A DNA stretch of 64,000 nt from Mactromeris polynyma (GCA_032209605.1 JASFXZ010000009.1:17099553-17163552), one strand, 5' to 3'; positions 11,318 through 23,240 are shown, counted from the stretch's first letter. The notes: generated by a model from the sequence alone, not told the origin. A program made the numbers and translations.

Positions 11318-13239
11318 TACATGTATACCACTGTATTTTAGTTCAGTTGTCATTCATGTATTCTGCTTATTTGCATTACTTTGAGTCTGATGTTTAAACA
11401 ACCAATGATGTATGATCGTGTGGCTAGGACAAAACGCCTCCCGTGATTATTTCAAGAAGGACAATACCCTATGTTGATAATTATGATAAATCTTATTTGT
11501 CTACTTTCAAATGTCTATATGAGTGCTTGTATAGCATATTGTATCTATTTTTTAAGGGTAGGGTTTTGTTTGCCTGTAAATTTTTTATGGAAAGGGTTTT
11601 GTCCACCTTAGCTATAAGTGATGGGGGTTTTTCTCCTGAAGCGGTTTTGTTCGCCTCCTGTCTTTTGGTGACGTGTGGTTGGGTTGAGCAGATATTTTAT
11701 TTTATTCTCTACACTGCCACTTCACTGTGACCAGAAATGGTAGCGCCATTGACCGGTTTTTCGTGTTTCTCAAACATGACTTTATTTGACAATGCAAACT
11801 GAATAAAATACCTCATGCAGTTAGCAAAATGTTCACTAATTTTGTATTTCATTAAAGTTGACATTAAGCGGTGTTTATCTCAGAACAATGTTGTGTTTTA
11901 GATCTAGCGTAATAAGATTTTCTCTGAAATATATATGGGGGTTTCCTCTTTTCATTGGATTTAATGTACAACAGCACATCCGTGAATCTCCTATCAATCA
12001 CTCTTTGTTCTTACCCTGGGGAAAATACAATTTTAGCAAATTCTGGATTAATTAATTGATTGATTTCTTAGAGAACTACAGTGATATACCCTAAATTATA
12101 TGTCTATTACATTATTACACGAAGTTTGCATAATGAATGGCTATTATTTGTTATACATGTATATATATATTGATAATGTTTTCAAACAACATTAAATGCT
12201 AACTGGTATTTTTTTACCATACGCTAGCACTTATCAGTATCAAACAAGAGGCTTTAACTTGTTTATTACTTTGCTTAGTCTTTAAAAAAGTACCAAATAT
12301 GTCTTTATGTCAATTGAATTGTCAATATGAGACAGAATTTTTTGTTTAAAGTTTCTGAACAGTATGTTATATTTTGGTTAAGATCTTGTGAATCATGTTT
12401 GTTATGAGCCAGTATGTTTGTCTTGGAGCTTGTTAAAGATAAAATGTTGATTGATGTCTAGGATTTGTTTTTCGCTTGTACATACTGTATGATATGTTAC
12501 CAAGCAGTGACTTGTTCTAGGTATGGTGACAATCAGTACAACATTATCACAGTATCTTGTTTCAGTTGTTTCTGTACCTATACAAGAACGAATAAAAAGA
12601 AAAAATGTAACTTTGTCATTGTTTGTTTTATATTCCATGACTTGTTTGTGGTACATGGTGTCCCATAATATATGTTACCATTTTAAATGGTAATACATAT
12701 ATGTACATGTATTTCTATTTTGATGTTAATTCCAACTGAATAAAATGTTACTATTAATTTGCATATATGATAAAGTTTTATGTGGTATGCACAATGCAAA
12801 AAAACAATTTACGCTTACACAAATTTTATATAACTGGCCAACTAGGCCAGCACACTACTGCCAGCCTGGGGCCTTATCACAAACATTTGAAGATGGAAAC
12901 TCTGACTTTGACTACATTTTTGTAAATACGTCAACATTTAAAAATTGGCGGGAAAGACAACTTTTGTACTTGTTGATGCTAAATGTACCTCGGCACAGAT
13001 TTCTTTCATCCACCCAGCCACTCGCCTAAAAATCTCAAACGTTCTAAGGGAGAGAACTGAACATGGTCTCTTGAATATTATTTTCACTGGTTACTTCCCT
13101 TGTTTAGTTGAAGAAAGACGTCCGTGGTTCATTTGTCTCGAATGTTGATTTCTTGGCGACACATGATCAAAATATGTTGGAAATAATAGAACCTCTTCAT
13201 CGATTCTCATTATCATACAAACTCTTATCACTGCAAGGT

Positions 13240-13590
13240 ACCTGGGACCATGCATATATTGGTCCTAGATGTATATATTGGTCCCAGGTGTATATATTGG
13301 TCCTAGATGTATATATTGGTCCCAGATGTATAATATTATATTGATCCCAGGTGTATATATTGGTCCCAGGTGTATATATTGGTCCCAGATGTATATTATA
13401 TTGATCCCAGGTGTATATATTGGTCCCAAGTGTATATATTGATCCCAGGTGTATATATTTGTCTCGGGTGTATATATTGGTCTCGGGTGTATATAGTATA
13501 TATTGATACAAGGTGTATATATTGATTACAGGTGTATATATTGGTCCCAGATGTATATGTTGGTCCCAGATGTATATGTTGGTCCCAGAT
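13240..13590. repeat. 19-bp minisatellite, about 18 copies
   Basis: Array of a roughly 19-bp unit GTGTATATATTGGTCCCAG with variants (GGTCCTAGAT, GATCCCAGGT, GTCTCGGGT). Two or three spacers carry an extra ATATTATA. The unit is not a multiple of three, so the Tyr/Ile/Trp-rich peptides it encodes in open frames are incidental. Confidence 0.9.
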
Positions 13591-14441
13591 GGTACTAAGA
13601 TACTGATGAGCTGAGAAAAGGATACATTCTTACCAGGGACACTTGTTAGCTGTAAGATACTACGGTCGTGTTGCAGCAACAACCACAACAGCAATGTAAT
13701 TAACATTTTATTGATTTTGTGCAGTTTACTTGAAACTACTAGTAGTTTCAATTTTGTGTGTTTTATATTTTTATCAAATAAACTTACCATGATTTCAAAT
13801 TATCACATTAGCTCAATTCACCCAGGGGGTAATCTAAACTGCGCGGGGGTTATATAAAATGGGATCCAGGTTACCCCCGGGGGTTAATATGAAATCGATT
13901 TCAGATTACCGGGAGTAACTTGAATAGGGTAGTAGCTTGAACACTTTACGGGTAGAGAATACAAAACACGCAGTGATTGAATCATAGATTATTTACATGA
14001 GAACGGTAGGGAACAAATTGTGAGGTAGTCAGCCAATGAAAATATGTTTTGGAAGATATTGACCGGTAGACATGGCGTACACAATATGTTTTGGAAGATA
14101 TTGACCGGTAGACATGGCGTACACAACTATATTGTCAACTAATTTTGAATCCAAAATAAGATAAATCTTTTCACAACTCCAGCATCATTATCAACGATTT
14201 ATTAATAGTTTAAATATTGTGTATCACTTCATAAAGAAATACTTCCCAATCAACAGAGAATATGCTGCTGCAACATGATATACATGTACTTATATTTCGG
14301 ACCTCTCTACGTCCGTGATTGTACAGCGTAACACAGGGTGGTGTACCCGAAATTAACTACAATATTCACCAATTATCAAGGCAGCATGTTTATTGTTAAA
14401 TAAAATATACGACTGTCTGTTTCATGAAATGTTCGCATACA
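13591..14441. other. Intergenic region with local duplication, 3' of the C4-like gene
   Basis: At 14041-14132 a 46-bp segment (ATATGTTTTGGAAGATATTG then ACCGGTAGACATGGCGTACACA) is duplicated in tandem. The flanking 13995-14130 region resembles 14838-14935 inside the gene (both with GAGAACGGT, TAGTCA.CCAAT, AATATTGACC), so an older dispersed repeat is present. Around 13815-13920 there are several GGGGGT/ACCCCC runs. The DNA just below 14442 should hold the minus-strand 3' UTR. Confidence 0.5.
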
Positions 14442-14641
14442 TTACTTCGTGCAGACAACGCAAGGTATTTCCCTCCCATTCACGTAAGAAGGGGTTGGTA
14501 AAACTCCAGTACGGATTTCAGCGAAGTACAGATAATTTCCACCACTAGCAATGTCTGTATTAGTCACGTGATCAGGACTAGAATCTACACACACAAGTTG
14601 TGAGGCGTGGCTATGTAGGTACGCACTTCCCATCAGGTATC
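14442..14641 (-). CDS. Membrane-anchored C4-like protein, exon 5 (C terminus)
   Basis: Last coding exon of the minus-strand gene that starts at 20668. After the acceptor CTTTTTCAG it reads GYLMGSAYLHSHASQLVCVD and ends NGREIPCVVCTK with a TAA stop at 14444-14442. YLM, HAS.xVCVD.xP, YVNGREI and PCVVCTK are hallmarks of molluscan proteins annotated as short-chain collagen C4-like, as I remember them. The paired cysteines (VC.D and CVVC) probably form conserved disulfides. The exon is 200 bases: two that complete the split glycine, then 65 codons and the stop. Confidence 0.9.
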
Positions 14642-15026
14642 CTGAAAAAGAAAGAACACATTTGGTAAAACGTACATTCAATCAATATTATGAAACGTGA
14701 CAGTAATCCGAGGTAAACTATTGTGGATTGTTAGTTCAGAATACCGTTATTGTATACAGGACGTCTATTGGTCAATATGCTTTAATACCCGATTTCATAG
14801 GGTGACTACATCAGCGTTAAAACAATAGCCCATTAATGCGCATGAGAACGGTTGTAAACACATTTTGAAGTAGTCAACCAATTAAAAGGTGTTTTGTACA
14901 ATATTGACCAGTTCACATCATATACACATTAACGGTATTCCTAACTATTTTTAATTAACAATGCGTCTTGAAATGTCATGTATAGTAAAAAGTATTTTGA
15001 ATTAAGAATGTTTTTAATTCAGTTAC

Positions 15027-15146
15027 CATTGTATTCCTCTGTCCAGTCGGGTAAGCAACTTGTTTTGGCGGGTACCATGATATGAGATGTGCGCCCTGTT
15101 GCCTGGCATACTGTACATGGTACGTCTTTATTCCGTAAGTTTTCAC
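15027..15146 (-). CDS. Membrane-anchored C4-like protein, exon 4
   Basis: A 120-base exon between ATTTCAG and AATG|GTAACTG on the minus strand. It reads ENLRNKDVPCTVCQATGRTS and then HIMVPAKTSCLPDWTEEYNG. The VPC.VC...R...IMVPA...C...W..EYNGY pattern is characteristic of the short-chain collagen C4-like C-terminal domain. Phase 1 at both ends, like the flanking exons. Confidence 0.9.
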
Positions 15147-15361
15147 CTGAAATATATTTTTCATTAAATAAAAAAGTAAAACATACGTCGGCAAGTGATT
15201 GAGAATAGTCTATTGAGCTTTAAAGGCTTACGTTGTATAACTATATTAAAAAAGACATGCTCGCCCGGTTAGCTCAGACAGATTGCCTATCTGACCGTAG
15301 TTTCTAACTAACACACGGTGATACGTACATGTACGTATCGATAGACGGAAGATAGTACATT

Positions 15362-15503
15362 CCACAGGAGATTGTCACGAGTTAGTCTCTCCCTTTATTC
15401 CTTCTAGAGTTTCTCCCTTTATTCCTTCTATAGTGTATGTATATATAGTACACACTTACTATACATTGGGTAAAGGGAGAGAACTCGTGACACTCTCCTG
15501 TGG
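15362..15503. mobile_element. 142-bp MITE with 6-bp target duplication
   Basis: Inverted ends CCACAGGAGATTGTCACGAG and CCACAGGAGAGTGTCACGAG (read inward) are flanked by TACATT on both sides (15356-15361 and 15504-15509). The arms extend into AGTTCTCTCCCTTTA-like sequence, so the element could fold into a long hairpin. It is inserted in the intron between exons 4 and 3 of the C4-like gene. A diverged relative is at 9978-10090. Confidence 0.85.
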
Positions 15504-15880
15504 TACATTAAAAGTCATTCGCCTTCGATACTGGATTAATGTTAGGACCTGCTGTCAGTTGCTCACTGAAATAGGATAAATACTGGTTGGTAACTCATGA
15601 AAGCCGGTTAGATCAACTTACAGTCGTAAATACCAGAACTCCTGTTGAGAAATGTCATATACGTCTAGCACAGCCAAAACAAAGTAAAATAGTAAAACAT
15701 TTATTATCGTTTGAAGATTTCGCCACTGTGTGTTGGTTCGTACATTCAGACACGTCGCTGGGAGTATTAGTGAAATGAAGGTTACTAATGTTGAGGTAGG
15801 TTCGGACCTGCCGTCCGTCGATTAGCTGCCGGACCGTCCTTATCCAATTCATGTTCTAGTGGCATTTTAAACGTACTTAC

Positions 15881-16048
15881 CGTTTAATTTGTTAAACGTA
15901 TCATCATTACTTCCGTATTCTGTACCATAAACAAGAGCTCTATCTACGTCAGTACCATCTCTATGGTTACCCCATTCTGGAACTTCCGGTAGGCATATTG
16001 TATTAGCGGCGCCACCTGGATGCTTATAATGTCCACCAGCCATATAAC
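15881..16048 (-). CDS. Membrane-anchored C4-like protein, exon 3
   Basis: A 168-base exon between ACAAACCAG and AACG|GTAAGTA on the minus strand. It reads YMAGGHYKHPGGAANTICLP, then EVPEWGNHRDGTDVDRALVY and GTEYGSNDDTFNKLNG. The GG.HY.H.G.A...CLP..P.W......D......YG.EY pattern matches the middle of the short-chain collagen C4-like domain. Its split glycine joins IYTG of exon 2. Confidence 0.9.
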
Positions 16049-16947
16049 CTGGTTTGTAATAAATACGAAAATTCGTTAAATTATTACCACATCGATACAT
16101 GTTTCTTGTATTGGATTACATTACATACCTGATTAATGCGAATTCGCTTCGAAAACTTTGTGAGCTCATTAAAGAAATTATTTGTAAATTCAAATGAATA
16201 CCACTTGACTTGCCAAGAAACTTGAAACATCAGAAAATAAGATGTCTTTCTTGTAGATATAATCTAAACATAAACTTAAGATAAAAATACATTCTCCATC
16301 AATATTTATTGATCATACATTGTACAAATGTGTGTTGGTGTGCATGATGATTGATTTTCTTATTGTCATTGTTATTGCTACGTTATCATTGTATTATATA
16401 GTTTGTATATCTTGTTTGTCTCACGGGCCATGTGGCTTATTGAACTTGTATTTGAAATAAATAAACTATATATTATGTACTCATGTTGTCATATTTTATA
16501 TAAATTGAGATATGTAAAATAAATAACTTAAATTGCTTCAAACATTAGTACATTTACTTGAAAGTTTGAATAAGGGTTTTCCACCGAGGTCCTAGGACTC
16601 GAACAATAAATTCGATATACAAACTAGCTACGTATAAATATTTTTTTCATTTCTGCTTTCTCAATATGTGCTTCATCGTTCGTCGTCTATTGACAGCATT
16701 GGGCACTGTACTGAAGTAATCATACTTACAAATATCCGTCTGGTAAGATATATTCTAACTCATTAACTAAAGCTAATGTTATCTGGGTGTTGGTTTGTCA
16801 ATGTGACAAACGAGCAAAAATTACGCATGTACCAATGAGGTAAACGTAAACTTTAATAAAACCAAAGATTTCCATATAAAACTGATTCTTGAAGGCAGTT
16901 CAGAAAGTTTTTGAGTCTGGCTTTATTGAATCTCTTGGAACTTTATA

Positions 16948-17703
16948 TTGATGGAGTATGAATGTGTGTAATGTGGGGCTAATTCCCAGATCTGAGTGGT
17001 GACGTAGGAATTTGATTATTGATGGAGTATGAATGTGTGTAATGGGGCCAATTCCCAGATCTGAGTGGTGACGTAGGAACTTGATTATTGATGGAGTATG
17101 AATGTGTGTAATGGGGCCAATTCCCAGATCTGAGTGGTGACGTAGGAACTTGATTATTGATGGAGTATGAATGTGTGTAATGGGGCCAATTCCCAGATCT
17201 GAGTGGTGACGTAGGAACTTGATTATTGATGGAGTATGAATGTGTGTAATGGGGCCAATTCCCAGATCTGAGTGGTGACGTAGGAACTTGATTATTGATG
17301 GAGTATGAATGTGTGTAATGGGGCCAATTCCCAGATCTGAGTGGTGACGTAGGAACTTGATTATTGATGGAGTATGAATGTGTGTAATGGGACCAATTCC
17401 CAGATCTGAGTGGTGACGTAGGAACTTGATTATTGATGGAGTATGAATGTGTGTAATGGGGCCAATTCCCAGATCTGAGTGGTGACGTAGGAACTTGATT
17501 ATTGATGGAGTATGAATGTGTGTAATGGGACCAATTCCCAGATCTGAGTGGTGACGTAGGAACTTGATTATTGATGGAGTATGAATGTGTGTAATGGGGC
17601 CAATTCCCAGATCTGAGTGGTGACGTAGGAACTTGATTATTGATGGAGTATGAATGTGTGTAATGGGGCTAATTCCCAGATCTGAGTGGTGACGTAGGAA
17701 GAA
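16948..17703. repeat. 69-bp minisatellite in an intron, about 11 copies
   Basis: Near-identical 69-bp units containing TTGATTATTGATGGAGTATG and CCCAGATCTGAGTGGTGACG. Copies differ at one or two sites (GGGGCC, GGGACC or GGGGCTAATT), so the array is young or recently homogenised. It lies in the intron between exons 3 and 2 of the C4-like gene, ending about 85 bases from exon 2. Confidence 0.95.
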
Positions 17704-17788
17704 GATTATTGAAAATAATCAAATTCCAAAAAAATACATTCTTACGAACGCTGTCTGGCAGGATAAGCTTTGTAAGGATTTGTCTTAC

Positions 17789-17854
17789 CTGTATAAATCT
17801 GTTCTGAGTGCTCGGGACAGTGAAAACTTCCCCATCTTGTATAAACATGTCCTC
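17789..17854 (-). CDS. Membrane-anchored C4-like protein, exon 2
   Basis: A 66-base exon between GGTTTCAG and ACAG|GTAAGAC on the minus strand. Joined to exon 1 it reads GGHVYTRWGSFHCPEHSEQI then YTG. YTRWG...CP..S..IY.G is the opening motif of the short-chain collagen C4-like domain. Phase 1 at both ends. It has no start codon of its own, so it can only be read by splicing. Confidence 0.88.
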
Positions 17855-19215
17855 CTGAAACCGAAAACACTTTAATTAATAAATACCAGTTTTATCTTAA
17901 ATTGTTTCCTCAGGGTGAAACTTTTATACACTAATTTACGAGTTTGTCCAGTTGATTAAATTTACGAATTTTCTCGATTGGTCGGGGAATTTAAAGGCCA
18001 ATTTAGAAACTCTGCACCACATTTGGTTCTTGCAGAAATGGTTTTCTGGATGTACTAAGTCAGTATATGATTGAAACATTTTAGAACTATCAAATACAGG
18101 TTGCTGGCTCCTAGCCTAAAGCCTATTGCACAGAAAGCCTTATCACTCGGTTTAAACAAAAGGCACTCGTGCAGGCTTCGTGAAATAATGCAGCTCGGGA
18201 GGTGTGATCGTAACTTTATTAAGCTTCGAATTTCTACTGTAAACCCCAAAGTAAATGCCCGACCCTTTCTGAATTATACAGCCACTGACTTTAAAGTTTA
18301 CTGCATTGGATGGGAATGAGTAATCGTTCCAGATGGGTATACATCAAAATATTTTGGTTCAAAACCTCGGTTGAAATGATATGGTATTGTTAAAACCCTC
18401 TTCCGAGTTTAGCAAGGGCTGTAAATCCCCTCTTTGAAAAACAAAAGTTCTGATAGTAATAATTTATAATCCAACATTGGTAATTTAACGTTAAGCATGG
18501 GCGCAGTGCTACCAATGACAACGTATGTTTCGTAATAAGTTGGTCGATGTGCTTGAGAGACTAGCCTCCAGTTTCGGAAAAAAATTCATTGACTTTTTTA
18601 CTTTCTCGGGAAATGTGTCTTTGAAATTATTTGCAAGAGCTCTCGCATCAGAACTAAAAACAGTTATAACAATGTACTTCGATACATAGGTTAATGGAGG
18701 GAGTTGTTGTAATTTTATACTTAACGCCGTTAGACACGCAACTTGTTCTGACAAAGCTGTATTTTGTTCCAAGTGTTAAATGCGTTTTATTGTTAAATGT
18801 GTAAATCATTCAACAAAAAGAAATCAATATATAGCCCTAGTATTCATATTTCATAATTGATTAAATTTAGAAAATTATGTTTGAGAGTTAAAATATAATT
18901 ATGTCTCTATAATGTCACCGTGTTGAGGCGGATAATTTAGTTGCGTTTTTGATGTCGAGGAGTTTATATAAAATACAATGCCATTGAATACATTATACAG
19001 GAGTCATAGCCAGTCTGCCGGTAGACAGAAACTTTTGGTTCAAATCCCATCATGCGCGAGACTTTCTCTCAACTGTTTGTTAGGCGCGGGTACTGTTTAG
19101 AAATACAAGAAGTACTCACCGGGAGTGTTTAAAGGTAGTTTCACTAACCTGTTTCACAATCGATATCAAATAAATACAGCAAATATCATATGTAAAATAA
19201 TTAATATACATTTAC

Positions 19216-20668
19216 CAGGTATCATATCTGCACTTCTCTTTACATCTTCACCTAGGACAGAGGTTGTCACAGTCAACGATGAAACACTTGGAATAGATGA
19301 TGATAATGTTGTTGTTGTTGTTAAAACATTATCAGTAACATTTGAACCTATCGCAGCGCTGGATGGTGGCATTGGTGTTGTAGAGGGTTCCTTTGTGGTT
19401 GAATTTACCTTTTCATTATCTGTCGTGAAATTTTCTGCTGCATCTGTATTTGTATCGACATCCGGTAACGTGTTGGCATTTATCGTAACCGTGCTCACAT
19501 GGGCAATGGTAGAATGGGGTGTGCTAGTGTTTATCACGGGCGTGCTCGCATCGGCGACAGATGACTGGGATGTGCTGTTTTTTATCGTAGCATTGCTCAC
19601 GTCGGGACCGGAAGATCTGAATGTACTAGTTTTTATAGAGGCCGTACTCACATCGGCAACAGATGACCGGAATGTGCTGGTTTTTATCGAAGTCGTGTTC
19701 ACGTCAGTAACGGACGATCGGGATGTACTAGTTTTTATCGAGGGCGTGCGCACATCGGCAACAGATGACCGGGATGTACTAGTTTTTATCGAGGGCGTGC
19801 GCACATCGGCAACAGATGACCGGGATGTACTAGTTTTTATCGAGGGCGTGCGCACATCGGCAACAGATGATCGGGATGTACTAGTTTTTATCGAGGGCGT
19901 GCTCACATCGGCAACAGATGACCGGGATGTACTGATTTTTATCGTAGCATTGCTCACGTCGGCAACGGAGGAACGGGGTGTACTAGTTTTTATCACAGGC
20001 GTGGTCACATCGGCAACAGTTGAATGTAAAGGAGTTGATTTCACAGAAGTATAGCTTGTTATAGTACCACTAGGTGACGTTTGTGTTGTGTCAGGTCTTA
20101 TCGTTGATTTTCCAGTATTGTTTACTGTGATTCTCGTTGTCGTGACTTCACCGTTCGGTGGTCTGTCATTTTCACCGACATTAGCTTCTTGTTTTATCTC
20201 ACAGAATATGTTAGCATCCTTTAACTTCTCCGCAAACAACCAGGATATTGTACATACAATAACACCTAATATAAATCCGACCATGAAACCGAGAAGTACG
20301 AATCTTATAGTCCTGTTTCTTCGAGTCCGTTTGAATATATGAGTTTGTTTCCATGGTCTCTGTGCCGTTGTGTTGACAGAACCCTCACAATACCCCGAGT
20401 ACTCGCTTTCATTTGATATGGCTATTGGAATTTCACCATTTCTGGTGTAACGTATGTTAACTCGACGACTGCCATTTTCCCGACATGTCCCAGGACCGTT
20501 GCTTTCAATACTATCATAGTCATCCTCAGACTCTGGTCGTGTTCTTTGAGAGGGTACTGGTGTATCGTAGTTATTCTGATTACATCCCTGTCGCGACCGT
20601 CTGGGTGCGGGCTCCGGGAGGGTTCGAACTGAAGAAACACTTCCCACATAGGGGTGAAGATAACTCAT
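19216..20668 (-). CDS. Membrane-anchored C4-like protein, exon 1 (start, TM, mucin-like stalk)
   Basis: A 1,453-base exon beginning with ATG at 20668 and ending CCTG|GTAAAT. It encodes 484 residues and the first base of a split glycine. Residues 1-122 are a polar, Arg-rich, presumably cytosolic tail. A single hydrophobic segment (FVLLGFMVGFILGVIVCTIS, about 123-146) has basic residues RTRRNRTIR before it and no signal peptide upstream, the pattern of a type II membrane protein. Residues 210-400 are about eleven 17-residue repeats (SVADVRTPSIKTSTSRS and variants), followed by more Thr/Ser-rich sequence with NxT/S sites: a probable O-glycosylated stalk. Splicing to 17854 continues into the C4-like domain, for 668 residues in total. 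The exon junction phases agree throughout, but an unseen intermediate exon cannot be excluded. Frame continuation past the donor adds only a short hydrophobic tail, which might be an alternative unspliced end. Confidence 0.85.
19469..20041 (-). repeat. Coding 51-bp minisatellite (17-residue repeats)
   Basis: About eleven units of 51 bp inside exon 1 of the C4-like gene, each encoding a 17-residue Ser/Thr-rich block. The middle four (about 19730-19940) are nearly identical, so unit number is probably polymorphic. Because 51 is divisible by three, the opposite strand is also open here; that antisense frame is a by-product. Confidence 0.9.
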
Positions 20669-21147
20669 TGCTGCGTAATGCTGGTATTCTTAAAGGTTTA
20701 TGTTTGTTTCGGGAATCGAGGAGACGGCTTATCTCATTTCATTACCGTATTTGTATAGTTCCTTAACCACTTCCTTCGTCTGCAATACAAATTTACAACA
20801 ATGTTAAGCTATTTAATGTCCTGTAATTTGCTAATACATTCACCGACATGTTTTGCAAATTTTATGAGCGGAAGAATAAGACGGTTATATAACACACAGT
20901 TAATAAAAATATCCATAGGCATATAAATTATCTCTTTCAATTATCATGGATTCATTAAATTATAATACGAGCATGAAAACTGGTTAGGTTGCCAGGTTAT
21001 AAACCCGGATGTGATCTCATTTAAAGTGGCCTAACACATTTCAGAGACATTAATGTATGCAAAAAACGTTTTTATATATTTGGTAAGGATGACAATGTTT
21101 CTTTTTCATTTTGATGAATTTGACATAGTTTACAATAAATTATACAA
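20669..21147. other. Region upstream of the minus-strand C4-like gene
   Basis: It should contain the 5' UTR and promoter of the minus-strand gene starting at 20668. I see no clear TATA box or exon, and the region is otherwise AT-rich. Confidence 0.4.
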
Positions 21148-21510
21148 TTACTGATAAACTCTGGGTATAAACTCTGGGTATAAACTCTGGGTATAAACTC
21201 TGGGTATAAACTCTGGGTATAAACTCTGGGTATAAACTCTGGGTATAAACTCTGGGTATAAACTCTGGGTATAAACTCTGGGTATAAACTCTGGGTATAA
21301 ACTCTGGGTATAAACTCTGGGTATAAACTCTGGGTATAAACTCTGGGTATAAACTCTGGGTATAAACTCTGGGTATAAACTCTGGGTATAAACTCTGGGT
21401 ATAAACTCTGGGTATAAACTCTGGGTATAAACTCTGGGTATAAACTCTGGGTATAAACTCTGGGTATAAACTCTGGGTATAAACTCTAGGTATAAACTCT
21501 GGGTATAAAC
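21148..21510. repeat. 13-bp minisatellite, about 27 copies
   Basis: Nearly perfect repeats of ATAAACTCTGGGT; one unit near the end reads CTCTAGGT. The 13-bp unit rotates through all three frames, giving a 13-residue periodic peptide (TQSLYPEFIPRVY) on the minus strand that is not evidence of a gene. High uniformity suggests recent expansion. Confidence 0.96.
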
Positions 21511-23081
21511 CGACTCATTAATGTGATGATAATGATGGGCAAACGTTGTTGATGAAATGAAACCAATTTCCATTCCTTGCTCGTAATAAAAACAAAATAT
21601 TAGAACAAACTCTCCCATTTGTCAAAGTCCTTAATTTCGTTTTGATGTCTAAAATCGGCTACTTTCGGTTTAGAAAATGTCAATTTTAGAGTAACGAAGG
21701 TCTTTTTGTAAAATGAAATGCATATTGGGTGCGTTGAAACTCCTACATAGATATCTGAGAAGAAAGATGAAAAATAATGCCGCTTTTAAAAATTGTCACG
21801 ACAACATTAAAATTAAAAATATTATGAATAAAACGTATAATTATATTTTACTCACATATATGATCTTATATCCTTTTCTTCTCTCTTTCTATTCGTAATG
21901 CATCGTGATTACATATATGTGATCATTTATACTGACATACACGATATTTACTGACCAATACGGCTATGGCTTGTTTTTAAATGAATATAAAAATGCTTAA
22001 AAGTCATTTAAGAATACATGGCGGTACAATATGGGACTTGTGTATATTTATTGTATTCTCGCTTGGCTGATACAAAATGCACTATGTTGTATCCCTTTAT
22101 GTGTTTCTGTATAATACAAATTTCACACGATGTCAAACGTAAATTAAAACATTTGGTCATTATTTGTTCAGACTGATCGAAAACATCAACTACCCCACAG
22201 AACGCAACGACCACACTGATGCTTTATATTGTTTCTTTGTTATAGGCTATAGTTGCATGTGTAAAAGCGACTGTGAACAGGCTACTAAAATTTCACCGTG
22301 GTATCAACTATCACTATATATGAGTGTCTAGTGTCCTTTCGCCGTAAGTGTACCGCGGAGGTAAGACTTGAAGACAGTTAGTCAGTGTAAATGATCACAA
22401 TCAGCGATGAATCACCGAAAATGATTTTTTTCTATTGTTTAGTGAGACATGGGATGACTTTTCTCATCTGAAATCGAGAAATTATAATACTGGTCACTTC
22501 TATATGATACATTATAACACCCGAGTATAGAAAATAGAATTACTCGCCTTGAATTCGCATTGTTGTAACAAGCTTATCTCCTTTTTATATACCTTCTATA
22601 GTATATGTAATTATAATACTATAACATTAAAATCCTGCCTAATTAAGGTTAACGGCTTGTATAAGAAGGGTTAACTGCTTGGTTAATAAACTAAAATGTT
22701 TGCAAGTTTAACCCACGGTTAATCCACAATGCAATGTGTTAGTAAAGTAATACTCCTTTAGCAGTAAATTATATGTCAAAGGCGAAACATTACAGGCAGA
22801 TAAATCTCATTAGAAGGGCTGAGAACAGGCAAAAGCAACGTAACATCGGATAAAGAGTGCACATATATCAGACCAAGATCCATGGAATAAATGGATATTT
22901 ACGTAAGTAGTGATATTACAGTCATATTCATTCTCCCAGTGAGTATAAAGAAGTTTATCGACTGGATGACCTCTCTTGAAAGTAAAGATAAAAGCGGGCG
23001 AGTTGGCACACAAATTAGAAAATGGAAAACACAAATTCTGCTATCAACAGTACTGCAATTATTTATCGTCTCATCAACAAA
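21511..23081. other. Intergenic AT-rich DNA
   Basis: No supported gene. Around 22560-22620 the words TTATCTCCTTTTTATATACC and TTCTATAGTATATG recall the spacer of the 15362 MITE family, possibly a solitary fragment. Around 22640-22700 there are clustered GGTTAA/TTAACC words. Confidence 0.4.
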
Positions 23082-23240
23082 GAGCACCCTGACCCACAGA
23101 GCACAGGTCCAGCGTAGATGTAGGTGAGCGCAGAGAGCACCCTGACACACAGAGCACAGGTCCAGCGTAGATGCAGGTGAGCGCAGAGAGCACCCTGACA
23201 CACAGAGCACAGGTCCAGCGTAGATGTAGGTGAGCGCAGA
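23082..23240. repeat. 53-bp tandem repeat, 3 copies
   Basis: Three head-to-tail copies of a GC-richer 53-bp unit starting GAGCACCCTGACACACAGAG and ending GGTGAGCGCAGA, differing at two or three sites. Confidence 0.92.

Larger units (their letters stand above)
8830..13239. other. 3' UTR of OXSR1-like gene and intergenic DNA
   Basis: No convincing exon. Possible polyadenylation signals include AATAAA near 9647 and 9727, so the UTR may be about 0.9 kb; this cannot be settled without transcripts. The stretch also holds two MITEs (listed separately). Around 11425-11690 there is degraded sequence with GGACAAAACGCC and GGGTTTTGTCCACCTT motifs, resembling the GGACAAAATCCCCTT family. Near 12665-12705 an imperfect hairpin is built on ACCATTTTAAATGGT. 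Open frames of 60-95 codons here lack codon bias or recognisable motifs. Confidence 0.5.

Noticed and set aside
15262..15300. tRNA-like GCCCGGTTAGCTCAG sequence
   Set aside because: Only an A-box-like start. No B box or cloverleaf follows within the expected distance. Possibly a SINE scrap.
19125..20054. 309-codon + strand frame
   Set aside because: It is exactly antisense to exon 1 of the C4-like gene and is kept open by the 51-bp (17-codon) repeat. The minus strand has the TM segment, splice donor and matching downstream exons.
21148..21618. 156-codon repeat peptide frame
   Set aside because: Only the 13-bp array translated. The non-repeat part is too short and shows no motif.
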